From PSRF01 sp051000815 (GTDB lineage Bacteria > Acidobacteriota > Blastocatellia > Pyrinomonadales > Pyrinomonadaceae), in assembly GCA_051000815.1 (NCBI GenBank), contig JBPCNX010000047.1, positions 62,001 through 126,000 on the forward strand: DNA of 64,000 bases, given 5' to 3'. The translations under genes and the position numbers were made by a program. This document shows positions 44,882-53,000 of the stretch, one piece after another. The first letter of the stretch is position 1. Each line of letters starts with the position of its first letter. The notes under the pieces are model-generated. The model saw only the letters and a list, made by a program, of their open reading frames with translations. It did not search any database and was not told the DNA's origin.

Positions 44882-46328
44882 TTCTTCTCCTGTAGAGAGC
44901 GCCGTCACTTCCAGCACGCCGACAAGCGGCGCCGCCGTCTCCCGTGTTCGACACACGCTGGCAAGCCGGTTTCTTTTTTTGGGTCTTTGCAGCGCCATTG
45001 TTCTCACCGCACTCGCTTTCGGCACGAATCACAACTGGGCGTTGGGGATATTTAACCTTGGCGCACTGGCGATCGTGATCCTGTGGATGGTCGATAGTTG
45101 GAAGCTCGGAGTGCTGCGCATCAGCCGCAACCCTTTACAACTGCCGCTTCTGGGAATGCTGGTTCTTGGGTTAATTCAGTTGTTGCCGCTGCGAAGTCCA
45201 ATCGCTGATGATTTGCTGTCCATTCCCGCCGTCAGGTCGCTATCGCTGGACCCCTACGCAACGAAACTAATCATGGCTCAGGTGGGGACGTTGCTGATTT
45301 ATTTTGCCGCCACACTTGTTTTTACCGATACTCCTCATCGCCTGCGACTGCTCGTCAGGACAATTACGATCTTCGGTTTTCTCCTGGCGATCTTTGGTCT
45401 GACGCAATCGTTTACAACAACTAAAGTTTTTTGGGTTCGCGAGCTCTCTCAGAGCACGGCGTTTGGGCCGTTCATCAACCGCCACCATTTCGCGGGCTAC
45501 ATGGAACTCACGATTGCGCTGCCTTTGGGAATGCTCTTTGCGGGCTCGGTCGAAAAAGACCTGCGGTTTGCTTACGTCTTCGCGGTCGTGCTGATGGGCG
45601 TGGCTTTGATTATTACCAACTCGCGCGGTGGCGTGATTAGTTTGATTGCTGAGATATTGTTCCTCTTGGTTATTTCCGGCTTTCGTAGACGCAGAACCAA
45701 AGAAGCACAAGAGAAGTCGCAAAGGGTGAAGCGTGCCGTGTTGCGGACGGCATTGGCCCTGAGTTTAATAGTCGCACTTTTCGCGGGGGTGGTTTTGCTG
45801 GGAGGCGAGTCTGCTTTGAGTCGTTTTGCCGGCACGGTAAATTCAGAAGATCCAACTACAGGTCGCGCGCATTTCTGGAACGTAACGCTGGACATTATCA
45901 AAGCGAATGCGATCGTCGGCACGGGTTTGGGAGCGTTCCCGAGTGTCTACACGCGTTACGATTCACGCAACGGTGCATTTCGCCTGGAGCAGGTGCATAA
46001 CGATTACCTGCAGATCGTGTCTGATGGAGGAGTTGTTGGCGCGATAATGGGGTTGGTCTTTGTGGTCTTGTTGTTTCGTCTGGGATTTGCGCGGCGTGAG
46101 TCTCGTGATGAATATCGCAGCGGCGTCGCTCTGGGCGCACTGGCTGGCTGTTTCGCGGTGTTAGTCCACAGTTTTTTTGATTTCACATTGCATACGACAG
46201 CGAACGCGCTGCTGTTTTTAGTACTGGCGGCACTGGCAACTATGAATGGCCGCGTGCAACAGGCGCCAGCCAGACGAAGGCGCAGTCGTAGTCACAGAGA
46301 TTCCGGGCCGATCATGATCGCGCCGTGA
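44850..46328 (+). CDS. O-antigen ligase/Wzy polymerase family
   Basis: 492 residues with about 11-12 helices and the Wzy_C region: large periplasmic loop with FGPFINRHHFAGYMELTIAL, TNSRGGVISLIAEILFLL, then GTGLGAFPSVYTRYDSRNGA (the G-x-G-xGxF motif) and EQVHNDYLQIVSDGGVVGAI with the essential His. N-terminus (residues 1-35) is Ser/Thr/Val-rich and cytoplasmic. It would polymerise or ligate the repeats. Ends the plus-strand arm. The tail is very basic (ARRRRSRSHRD). Confidence 0.87.
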   Translation: MTTSISGAVVSSSPVESAVTSSTPTSGAAVSRVRHTLASRFLFLGLCSAIVLTALAFGTNHNWALGIFNLGALAIVILWMVDSWKLGVLRISRNPLQLPLLGMLVLGLIQLLPLRSPIADDLLSIPAVRSLSLDPYATKLIMAQVGTLLIYFAATLVFTDTPHRLRLLVRTITIFGFLLAIFGLTQSFTTTKVFWVRELSQSTAFGPFINRHHFAGYMELTIALPLGMLFAGSVEKDLRFAYVFAVVLMGVALIITNSRGGVISLIAEILFLLVISGFRRRRTKEAQEKSQRVKRAVLRTALALSLIVALFAGVVLLGGESALSRFAGTVNSEDPTTGRAHFWNVTLDIIKANAIVGTGLGAFPSVYTRYDSRNGAFRLEQVHNDYLQIVSDGGVVGAIMGLVFVVLLFRLGFARRESRDEYRSGVALGALAGCFAVLVHSFFDFTLHTTANALLFLVLAALATMNGRVQQAPARRRRSRSHRDSGPIMIAP

Positions 46329-46333
46329 AAGAT

Positions 46334-46440
46334 AGTGGGCAGTGGGCGGTAAGCAGTGGGCAGTGAGCGTGGGCAGTGAGTAGGACGAACAAAGTACAAA
46401 GAACAAAGAACAAGATCAAAAGTCCGAAGGCCAAAGACCC
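46334..46440. repeat. AGTGGGC-type short tandem array followed by CAAAGA-type repeats
   Basis: AGTGGGC occurs several times from 46,334 to about 46,381 (AGTGGGC AGTGGGC, then spaced copies and AGTGAGC forms). It is followed by ACAAAGTACAAAGAACAAAG and CCAAAGACC words to about 46,440. It marks the end of the polysaccharide locus before the acyl-CoA synthetase gene. Confidence 0.6.
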
Positions 46441-46518
46441 CGATCAGTAGTATGATTTGACACGGTCATCTGGTTATAACTATCCCCTGAATCATAGATT
46501 AGTGGAGACGCCCGAAAA

Positions 46519-48354
46519 TTGGCTTCGGTGACTTCTGCCAAAATTGTCATGAGCAATTCTGCCGGCGCGGAAACCTCGTCGGTCCCCGCTCTTTGCCTTG
46601 CGGCCACCGTGAAACATGGAAAAGCCGACGCCCTTAATCACAAGGTTGGCGGCGAATGGATTAATACAAGCGCAGCTACTTTTGCCGAACGCGTGCGTAA
46701 CGTGGCGCTGGGACTAGCGGCGCGTGGAATCAAACGCGGCGATCGAGTCGCGCTCTTATCGGAGAATCGCCCTGAATGGTCTATTGTCGACCTGGCAATT
46801 CTCAGCCTCGGCGCGATCAATGTTCCCATCTACACCACGCAGGCCGTTGATCAAATCCGTTACATCCTGACAGATTCCGGCGCCCGTGTTCTGTTCGTTT
46901 CAAATCGACGACTGTATAAACATGCGCACAAGGCGCTCGATCGACTTGGCTTTCTGGAGCAGGTGATCTTTTTCGATGCCGAAGGCACTGAGGGAATTGA
47001 GTACTCAATGTCATTGAGCTCTCTCGAAGAGGCCGGGAAAGAGCGACACCGGCAACGGCCCCAGGCCTTTAATGAGTTTCTCAGCGCCGTACAGCCCCCT
47101 GATCTGGCGACGATTATTTACACGTCCGGAACAACCGGTGAGCCCAAAGGCGTCATGTTGACGCACAGCAACTTCATTTCAAATGTCCTCGCAATCACCG
47201 GCGCCTTGCCGATCAGTTCCAGTGACACAGCACTTTCCGTCCTGCCGCTGTCCCACATCTTCGAACGCACCGGTTTCTATATTTTTTGTTACTCCGGAGT
47301 TTCGGTTTACTACGCTGCTTCCTTCGACCAGGTAGGCGAGAACCTTAAGGAAGTCCGGCCGACCGTGATGACGGCGGTGCCGCGACTCTTTGAAAAGGTC
47401 TATCACCGGATTGTGAAGAAGGGACTCGCGGAGAAGGGTTGGAAGCGCAGAGTCGTTCTCAAGGCATTGGCCGTTGGTCAACGCTACGCGGAGTTGAAAG
47501 ACAAACGTCAACGCGTACCGGCAGGCCTGGCGTTACGACAGAAGATTGCCAGCCGTCTCGTTTTTTCAAAATGGCGCGAAGGCGTAGGTGGGAAACTCAG
47601 GTTCTTCGTCTCCGGAGGCGCGCCGCTATCTCCCGCACTGTCCTACTCCTTTCTCGCGGCCGGGATTCCGGTGCTGCAGGGTTATGGCGCTACGGAAACC
47701 TGCATCGTTTCCGCCAATCGCCCCGATGACAATCATGTGGGATCAGTCGGCCTGCCGTTTCCCGGAATCGATGTTGCCATCGCGCCAGACGGTGAAATTC
47801 TGCTCCGCGGACCGAACGTTATGCGCGGCTACTATGGACAACCTGAAGCCACAGACGCCGTGCTTCACGACGGTTGGTTCTCGACCGGTGACGTTGGGCA
47901 CCTCGACGAGGGTGGACGACTCTACATCACGGATCGCAAGAAGGATCTGTTTAAACTTTCAAACGGGAAATACGTGGCGCCGCAACTGATCGAGAGTTTG
48001 CTTAAGCAGAGCGAGTTCGTCAGTCAGGCGGTCGTAGTCGGTGCCGGGCGCAAGCAGCCTGCCGCGCTGATCGTTCCGGAATGGGAGGCGGTGAAACAAG
48101 CGCTCGCCGAAACTGGCGAGGAGTTTCCCACCGGCCGGGCCGAACTCAGCGAGTTCGCTCCGGCAATCAAGATCGTGCAGCGCGACGTCGCCTCGCTTAC
48201 TTCCGAGCTGGCTGATTATGAGCGCGTGCGCCGCGTCGCCCTCTTGCCCGAAGAGTTCAGCATCGACAATGGCGAGTTAACACCCACTCTAAAGGTTAAG
48301 CGTCGGGTAATAGATGAAAAGTTCGGTCAACTGATCGACGAGCTTTACTCTTGA
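46519..48354 (+). CDS. Long-chain acyl-CoA synthetase (AMP-forming)
   Basis: 611 residues of the ANL superfamily (FadD-like, bacterial-eukaryotic long-chain subgroup). A10-type features: IIYTSGTTGEPKGVMLTHSN (P-loop), VLPLSHIFERTGFY, GAPLSPALSYSF, QGYGATETC, STGDVGHLDEGGRLYITDRKKDLFKLSNGKYV and a C-terminal KVKRRVI lysine. It activates fatty acids with ATP and CoA. Start: TTG at 46,519 has GGAGA 11 bases upstream, while an ATG at 46,549 is ten codons in; I keep the first with doubt. Separated from the locus by repeats. Confidence 0.9.
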   Translation: MASVTSAKIVMSNSAGAETSSVPALCLAATVKHGKADALNHKVGGEWINTSAATFAERVRNVALGLAARGIKRGDRVALLSENRPEWSIVDLAILSLGAINVPIYTTQAVDQIRYILTDSGARVLFVSNRRLYKHAHKALDRLGFLEQVIFFDAEGTEGIEYSMSLSSLEEAGKERHRQRPQAFNEFLSAVQPPDLATIIYTSGTTGEPKGVMLTHSNFISNVLAITGALPISSSDTALSVLPLSHIFERTGFYIFCYSGVSVYYAASFDQVGENLKEVRPTVMTAVPRLFEKVYHRIVKKGLAEKGWKRRVVLKALAVGQRYAELKDKRQRVPAGLALRQKIASRLVFSKWREGVGGKLRFFVSGGAPLSPALSYSFLAAGIPVLQGYGATETCIVSANRPDDNHVGSVGLPFPGIDVAIAPDGEILLRGPNVMRGYYGQPEATDAVLHDGWFSTGDVGHLDEGGRLYITDRKKDLFKLSNGKYVAPQLIESLLKQSEFVSQAVVVGAGRKQPAALIVPEWEAVKQALAETGEEFPTGRAELSEFAPAIKIVQRDVASLTSELADYERVRRVALLPEEFSIDNGELTPTLKVKRRVIDEKFGQLIDELYS

Positions 48355-48407
48355 ACTTTTGGAGAACCGCGGCGGCGCTGTTCACGCTGAAAGGTGAAAG
48401 TTAATAG

Positions 48408-48427
48408 CCGTGGGCCAACGCCCACGG
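48408..48427. repeat. Perfect hairpin CCGTGGGC-CAAC-GCCCACGG
   Basis: An 8-bp perfect stem with loop CAAC lies 54 bases after the acyl-CoA synthetase stop and has no T-run, so it is not a standard terminator. The string TTAATAGCCGTGGGC...GCCCACGG looks like a dispersed intergenic element, again by composition only. Confidence 0.45.
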
Positions 48428-48503
48428 AAGATAGGGACTTAACCCCTCGGGATTAAGAACCTGAAGTAGTTCCCCCACACCGCTCATTCCTCATCCAGAG
48501 ACC

Positions 48504-48543
48504 TTCACATAGATTTAATATCACGTTAAGTTTGAATTCATGC
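48504..48543 (+). promoter_or_regulatory. PhoB-like direct-repeat array upstream of the porin gene
   Basis: Four 7-mers at an exact 11-bp period: TTCACAT (48,504), TTAATAT (48,515), TTAAGTT (48,526) and TTCATGC (48,537). This 7+4 layout is the binding pattern of OmpR/PhoB-family regulators; TT(A/C)ACA-like units are known for PhoP/PhoB boxes. It ends 46 bases before the porin ATG. Confidence 0.6.
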
Positions 48544-48589
48544 AACGAAGCTAGTCTGTCGTTCTCTATTCACGCTGCGGGAGGACATC

Positions 48590-50377
48590 ATGAGCAAAAC
48601 TCTTAGGTGCAGTCTCTACCTTCTAGGCGGGGCTCTGGTTATCTGCTTTCTAAACTCGTCGACAGTCTTCTGCCAAAGCGTCTCTCAGATTCAAACGCCC
48701 GCAGCTGAAGCTGCGCTAGTGAAGGTAAATACTCCCACACGCTCGACCCCTCCGCTCTCCAGCGCCGATCAGCCCGGGGATGAAGCGGCGCGACTGAGGG
48801 CGGTCGAGGACGCCTTACGTGAGCAGCGGGAGCAACTCGAGGCGCTGCGCAAACTCATGATTGAACAGCAGGAGACGATCAAGTTATTGACAGGAAAACT
48901 GGCCGGCCTCGCCTCTGTTGACCCGCGAGAAGGCTTAGCCGGCAACGCAGCTGCCGGTGCGGACACGGGCAGTACACGAATCACCGCGGCCGCACCGCAA
49001 ACACCATCGGTTGAAGATCGTTTGAAAAAGGTTGAGGGGCGCATTTCCGAAATTGGCGCCATCAAATTCAGCGGCGATATCCGGCTCCGATCGGAATCAT
49101 TCTTTGGTCTCTCAAACAATTTGGCTACCGGCAACAATCCGGCAGCGCTAGGCAACGAACTCAGTCCGCGTCACCGGATGCGCTTTCGAGCGCGCCTGGC
49201 ACTGCGTGGCTCAGTTGGCGACGAGTTCGACTGGGGCCTGCGTCTGGCCACCGGCAGCTTCGCCGACAATATCTCGACGAACCAAACGCTCACTGATTTT
49301 TTCAACCGCAAACCCTTCGCACTTGATCAGGCTTTCATCACCTACAAGCCGAAGCGCGCGCCGGGACTGCGACTGCAGGGGGGTAAGTTTGAAGCGCCGT
49401 GGAGTTCCACAGAAATGACCATCGACAGCGATCTGACGGTTGAGGGTTTTAATGAGTCCTACACTCGAACGTTCAAGAAATCGACCTTCAGAGAGTTGAG
49501 CTTTGTTGCGTGGCAACTGCCTTTTCTCGAACGTAATTCCGCTTTTGTGCGCAACGCGGACGGCAGGGTCAATATCGAACGTTCACATCGTGATGGACGT
49601 GACCTGGCGCTTTACGGGGGCCAGGTGCGCGCGCGGTTTGAGCCGAGTGATAAGGTTGCCCTCCAACTGTCCGTGGCGGATCTCTACTTTTCCGGAACGC
49701 AGTTCATTTCACCCGTGCAGGTGTTCGGCAGCCAGTTACAGCTTCCTGTGACGATTACAATTCCGGCAACGGCAACGACCCCGGCGCAAACTCTTACCAG
49801 TCTGGTTTCCATCCCTCGCGATTTCCTCGTTGCGGGCAATGCCAATCTGGGACTCACCAACGCGAGCAATAACGCCATCAACCGCGATGGACGCCTTGCT
49901 TCGGGCTATAACCTGATCGATCTACTCGCACACCTTGAACTGAAACACAGCAAGCGCTGGCCGGTGACAGTTTTGCTTGATTTCGTCACAAACACTCGTG
50001 TGCGCGACGTCGTAACGGCGGGACCGGGAGGCGCGGACGTGATCCTGCGCAACAAGGAGAATCACGGATTCTGGGGTGAAGTTCAGGTGGGATCGACGCG
50101 CGCGCGGGGCGACATGCAGCTGGGTTATACCTTTATGCGGATTGAAAAGGATGCCGTGCTGACGCCATTCAACATGTCAGACATTACGCAGCAATCAGAC
50201 ATGCGCGGGCATCGATTGGTTTTTTCTTACGCAGCGGATCCGCGCGTAACATTCTCAGTAACTGGAATTGTCACGCAACGACCTAATGGAGTGCTTGGCG
50301 CCTTTGGCGTCACGCCGCCGGGATCGCTGAACCGCGCCACAACACGACTGCAATTCGATACGATAGTCCGGTTCTAA
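48590..50377 (+). CDS. Putative outer-membrane porin
   Basis: 595 residues. A signal peptide (about 1-28, ending FCQS), then a coiled-coil region (about 65-105: AVEDALREQREQLEALRKLM) as in porins that bind peptidoglycan or trimerise, then a long beta-barrel region of short alternating strands from residue ~155 to the C-terminal Phe (LQFDTIVRF). Strand signatures such as FSGDIRLRSESFF, RHRMRFRARLALRG and WGLRLATGSF match the 'putative porin' family. A C-terminal aromatic fits barrel insertion. With the upstream PhoB-like array, I infer a phosphate or phosphate-ester channel. Confidence 0.78.
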   Translation: MSKTLRCSLYLLGGALVICFLNSSTVFCQSVSQIQTPAAEAALVKVNTPTRSTPPLSSADQPGDEAARLRAVEDALREQREQLEALRKLMIEQQETIKLLTGKLAGLASVDPREGLAGNAAAGADTGSTRITAAAPQTPSVEDRLKKVEGRISEIGAIKFSGDIRLRSESFFGLSNNLATGNNPAALGNELSPRHRMRFRARLALRGSVGDEFDWGLRLATGSFADNISTNQTLTDFFNRKPFALDQAFITYKPKRAPGLRLQGGKFEAPWSSTEMTIDSDLTVEGFNESYTRTFKKSTFRELSFVAWQLPFLERNSAFVRNADGRVNIERSHRDGRDLALYGGQVRARFEPSDKVALQLSVADLYFSGTQFISPVQVFGSQLQLPVTITIPATATTPAQTLTSLVSIPRDFLVAGNANLGLTNASNNAINRDGRLASGYNLIDLLAHLELKHSKRWPVTVLLDFVTNTRVRDVVTAGPGGADVILRNKENHGFWGEVQVGSTRARGDMQLGYTFMRIEKDAVLTPFNMSDITQQSDMRGHRLVFSYAADPRVTFSVTGIVTQRPNGVLGAFGVTPPGSLNRATTRLQFDTIVRF

Positions 50378-50485
50378 AAGCTCGGAAAGATGGAATAAAC
50401 CAGAACTCCACGAAAAGACTTTTAGGGTGTTACTTAGTTTGAGTTCGTGGATCGTTTCATGGTCTTAGAATGTGACTAATGTTTT

Positions 50486-50920
50486 TCACTCATCCTGGAT
50501 TCCAGCTGCTTGAGAAGCAAATTTCGCGATCACAGCTTTAACCTTCGCCTCTATTTGATCCCGCACGACACGGAACTCGTTCGGCTCCATCTGCTTCGGA
50601 TCAGGAATAGACCAATCCTCACGTTCCCCGGCGCGGACGAAGGGGCACTCATCGCCACAGCCCATCGTCGCGACGAAGTCGTATTCGATGTCGGGAACAT
50701 CGCCGAGCGACTTTGACCGGTGCCCGCTCAGGTCATAACCCAACTCGGCCATCGTTGCCACTGCTTTGGGGTTAATCTGACCGGAAGGTCGCGAACCAGC
50801 GCTGTACGCCTCGACAACGTCGCCGCCATGGATACGCGCAAACGCTTCCGCGATTTGACTGCGATTCGAGTTTTCCACACAGACGAAGAGTAATCTCATA
50901 TTACTTAGCGTACTATCCAT
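50486..50920 (-). CDS. arsC: Arsenate reductase (ArsC, LMW-phosphatase fold)
   Basis: About 144 residues from the ATG at 50,920; an ATG seven codons in (50,899, MRLLFVCVENSNRSQ) is also possible. The P-loop CVENSNRS gives the catalytic Cys of the thioredoxin-coupled arsenate reductases, and the resolving-cysteine segment GCGDECPF is present, as is SIPDP with the general-acid Asp. It would reduce arsenate to arsenite; low-molecular-weight tyrosine phosphatase is unlikely given the second Cys pair. It faces away from the phosphate genes. Phosphate and arsenate enter cells by the same transporters, which gives the placement a plausible logic. Confidence 0.85.
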   Translation of the reverse strand: MDSTLSNMRLLFVCVENSNRSQIAEAFARIHGGDVVEAYSAGSRPSGQINPKAVATMAELGYDLSGHRSKSLGDVPDIEYDFVATMGCGDECPFVRAGEREDWSIPDPKQMEPNEFRVVRDQIEAKVKAVIAKFASQAAGIQDE

Positions 50921-51044
50921 TGCAGCCTGGCAATTGTCTTCCTGCGATTTAAAACAACCCGCCGGCGACAACTAGTACGAAAAAAACTCAGGTGTTCGCG
51001 TCAGCCCACGTAGAGAGTAGCAAACTCTCGTACCGCCAGAACAA

Positions 51045-51084
51045 GTAACCAACATTTAATTAATCGGTAACGCTTAGTTAGCAC
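51045..51084 (+). promoter_or_regulatory. PhoB-like direct-repeat array upstream of the candidate small RNA
   Basis: Four 7-mers at 11-bp spacing: GTAACCA (51,045), TTAATTA (51,056), GTAACGC (51,067), TTAGCAC (51,078). A possible -10 (CATAGT, 51,093-51,098) follows nine bases after the last unit, so transcription could begin near 51,105. Confidence 0.55.
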
Positions 51085-51104
51085 AACTTGCTCATAGTCA
51101 TTGC

Positions 51105-51346
51105 AGATATTGCTACGGGTGGTTCGCGCGAGCGACTTTTAAGAGTTCAGGGATCGAATCCCAATTGCGTGCCGAGCTCCTCAGGGGGGATTAAGCGTGG
51201 TGGTAATCAAAAGGGACAAGATCGAAACCGTAGCAGTATTCCCGCCAGCAACACCAAACAGTTCCGGCTCGTAAATCTACCCGGCGCTGTTCTGGTATCC
51301 AGGAGATTAGCCCCGGCGGTTGCCGACCCGCAGGGGCTCTTTCTCT
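51105..51346 (+). ncRNA. Candidate structured small RNA with terminator, under a PhoB-like array
   Basis: No protein family is seen here. The 5' end GATATTGCTACGG (51,106-51,118) can pair with CCGTAGCAGTATT (51,228-51,240) in a 13-bp helix with two G-U pairs. Inside it lie small hairpins: TCGC-GCGA-GCGA near 51,126 and GGGAT-CGA-ATCCC near 51,150. The 3' end is a terminator: AGCCCC (51,309-51,314) pairs with GGGGCT (51,333-51,338) around an inner CGG-TTG-CCG, then TCTTTCTCTT. A GNRA-type loop, a long-range helix and the terminator fit a ~240-nt RNA. I do not recognise an Rfam class. A 95-codon open frame across it has no Shine-Dalgarno site or homologous look. Confidence 0.5.
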
Positions 51347-51373
51347 TGTGCCTCTTCTGGTTAGCACTATGCT
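51346..51373 (+). promoter_or_regulatory. Sigma-70-type promoter of sixA
   Basis: TTGTGC (51,346-51,351), a 16-base spacer, then TATGCT (51,368-51,373). It lies after the terminator of the candidate RNA and 39 bases before the sixA ATG, so sixA probably has its own promoter. Confidence 0.45.
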
Positions 51374-51411
51374 AGATTCCTTCACCACCAACTGGAGGAC
51401 GCCGGAGAGGA

Positions 51412-51921
51412 ATGAAAACGCTGTTACTCATGAGGCATGCGAAAGCGGCCGCTGCTATTTCCAGTCTCGCGGATTTCGACCGCCCTCTAACCGATGAGGG
51501 TCGAAGAGCCGCAGAGCTGATTGGAGAATTGATCTTACGTAGGAAGGTAATGACTGACCTTGCCTTAAGCTCACCGGCTCTAAGAGCTCGCGAAACTATC
51601 GATATTGTTATGAAAGCGGCGAGGCTCCATCCCGAACTTCGTTATGACCAGCGAATCTATGAGGCAGGTCCGCTGGGGCTGCTCGAAGTAATTCATGAAA
51701 TCGAGGAGGACCGGAACCGAGTTCTTCTCGTTGGGCATAATCCAGGCATAGAAGAGTTGCTGGAAATGTTGATCGGCCGCGTCGAACATCTGGCGACGGG
51801 CACGTTGGCGAAGATCGATTTTGAAGCAAACAAATGGAGTGAGGCGGGTGGGAGGAAAGGCAATCTCGATTGGCTGGTTCAACCAAAAGAGTTGCCAACC
51901 ATTGATGATGCCGGAGGCTAA
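51412..51921 (+). CDS. sixA: Phosphohistidine phosphatase SixA-like
   Basis: 169 residues, histidine phosphatase superfamily. LLLMRHAKAA carries the RH motif with the nucleophilic His, followed by DFDRPLTDEGRRAAELIG, LALSSPALRARETIDIV and LLVGHNPGIEELLEML (second catalytic His). SixA removes phosphate from His on proteins such as ArcB or Npr; the target here is unknown. AGAGGA lies just before the ATG. The gene stands between a candidate Pho-controlled RNA and the Pit operon. Confidence 0.85.
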   Translation: MKTLLLMRHAKAAAAISSLADFDRPLTDEGRRAAELIGELILRRKVMTDLALSSPALRARETIDIVMKAARLHPELRYDQRIYEAGPLGLLEVIHEIEEDRNRVLLVGHNPGIEELLEMLIGRVEHLATGTLAKIDFEANKWSEAGGRKGNLDWLVQPKELPTIDDAGG

Positions 51922-51923
51922 GC

Positions 51924-52111
51924 TCAGCGTTCGCTGACAAAATCGTCGGGCCTTGTTCGCTTTTGCGAGGTCAACCGAATCGCCAGAATTCTGTGAAGCA
52001 TCTCAAGCAGAGGCCGCAGGAATCCTCACTCGCTCTCTTCCGCAACTTCTCGCCGCAAGAGACACAAATCACTTCGAATTCAGCCTTGCTTCGCGGTCTG
52101 TCGTCAACCAT
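51924..52111 (-). pseudogene. Small zinc-ribbon-like gene, frameshifted copy
   Basis: From an ATG at 52,111 with GGAGG ten bases upstream, the minus strand reads MVDDRPRSKAEFEVICVSCG ... CLRCFTEFWRFG and stops. One base out of phase it continues LTSQKRTRPDDFVSER to a stop at 51,924. Both parts match the intact 62-residue protein at 55,330-55,518 (REFQVLCAWCGKK ... CLQCFYRIL ... FLSQTRTVAGEFVSER). A one-base loss near 51,972 explains the break. The short 46-residue product keeps both Cys pairs, so residual function is possible. Confidence 0.7.
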
Positions 52112-52247
52112 ATTTTCAAATCCTCCAAATGCTTTTCCCGAGCGAGACTACCGCCGTGATGTTACGTGGGAGTAGCCGCCCAATTAAGTATGTCTTACGT
52201 TTTGGGCGCGTCGAGGTTGTTAAGGGTGGTAATGGCCCGGCCACACG

Positions 52248-52276
52248 TTCAGACCAATTTCAGGTCATGTTTAGAT
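52248..52276 (+). promoter_or_regulatory. PhoB-like direct-repeat array upstream of the DUF47-pit operon
   Basis: TTCAGAC (52,248), TTCAGGT (52,259) and TTTAGAT (52,270) recur at 11 bp. The units resemble those in front of pstS (TTCAGAT, TTCAGTT). The array is 77 bases before the DUF47 ATG. No -10 box is obvious. Confidence 0.5.
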
Positions 52277-52352
52277 GGACATTCGGCGGCGGCGCGGCTA
52301 TATTGCGGGTTCTTCGTAACAGCAATCCGGCAATGGGATCGAAACTCTCAAA

Positions 52353-52976
52353 ATGGGCCTGCTAAATTTCCTGCCAAAAGAGGAGCAGTATTTCGCTCTC
52401 TTCATCCAAATGACCGTTTATATTTCCGAGGCCGCGCGCGAGCTCAAGGAAATGTTGGATGACAAAAATCATGACTACCAGGAATATGTCCGGCGCATCA
52501 AAGGGCTGGAGCACGCCTGTGACGAATTAACCCACAGCATCTCGACTCGTCTCAACAAGTCTTTTATCACGCCTTTTGATCGCGAAGACATTTACACCAT
52601 GTCCACCGCGCTCGACGATATTGTCGATCTGATAAATGATGCCGCCCGCGCGATTATTGATTTCGATGTTAAGGAGATCAAAGACTACGCACAAGACTTT
52701 GCTGATGTGATCGTCCGCATGGCGGAACAGCTTCGCGAGATCGTTTCCACGCTCCAGAAGCCTAAGAATATCACGCAGCGATTGGTGGAGATCCACCGTT
52801 TGGAGAATGAGGGGGACGACATCTACCATGCCGCGATTGCAGAGCTTTTTCACGAGGAGCGCGATCCGCTAACCGTACTGAAGTGGAAAGAGATCTACGA
52901 AAAACTGGAAGCCGCTGTCGATCGTTGTGAGAACGTAGCTAACATCATCGAAAGCGTAGTCATCAAGCATACCTAA
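52353..52976 (+). CDS. DUF47 (PhoU-like) protein, Pit accessory
   Basis: 207 residues, all-helical PhoU-related protein with the family sequence LPKEEQYFALFIQMTVYISEAARELKEML, EHACDELTHSI, FITPFDREDIYTMSTALDDIVDLINDAA and EIYEKLEAAVDRCENVANIIESVV (metal-binding EGDDIY near residue 155). DUF47 genes are regularly paired with Pit transporters, where they are thought to control transport. The pit gene starts 24 bases downstream, so this is an operon. Confidence 0.9.
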   Translation: MGLLNFLPKEEQYFALFIQMTVYISEAARELKEMLDDKNHDYQEYVRRIKGLEHACDELTHSISTRLNKSFITPFDREDIYTMSTALDDIVDLINDAARAIIDFDVKEIKDYAQDFADVIVRMAEQLREIVSTLQKPKNITQRLVEIHRLENEGDDIYHAAIAELFHEERDPLTVLKWKEIYEKLEAAVDRCENVANIIESVVIKHT

Positions 52977-53000
52977 AAGCCACCAGTCTACCTTTCACTC

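Noticed and set aside
51140..51165. GTTCAGGGATCGAATCCC resembles a tRNA T arm.
   Set aside because: No matching acceptor, D or anticodon arms can be built around it.
51088..51375. A 95-codon open frame across the candidate small RNA (TTG start).
   Set aside because: No Shine-Dalgarno site, no family look, and it crosses the terminator hairpin; an RNA explains the structure better.
52184..52201. TTAAGTA and TTACGTT, 11 bp apart, upstream of the DUF47 gene.
   Set aside because: Only two weak units and no extension; the array at 52,248 is much better.
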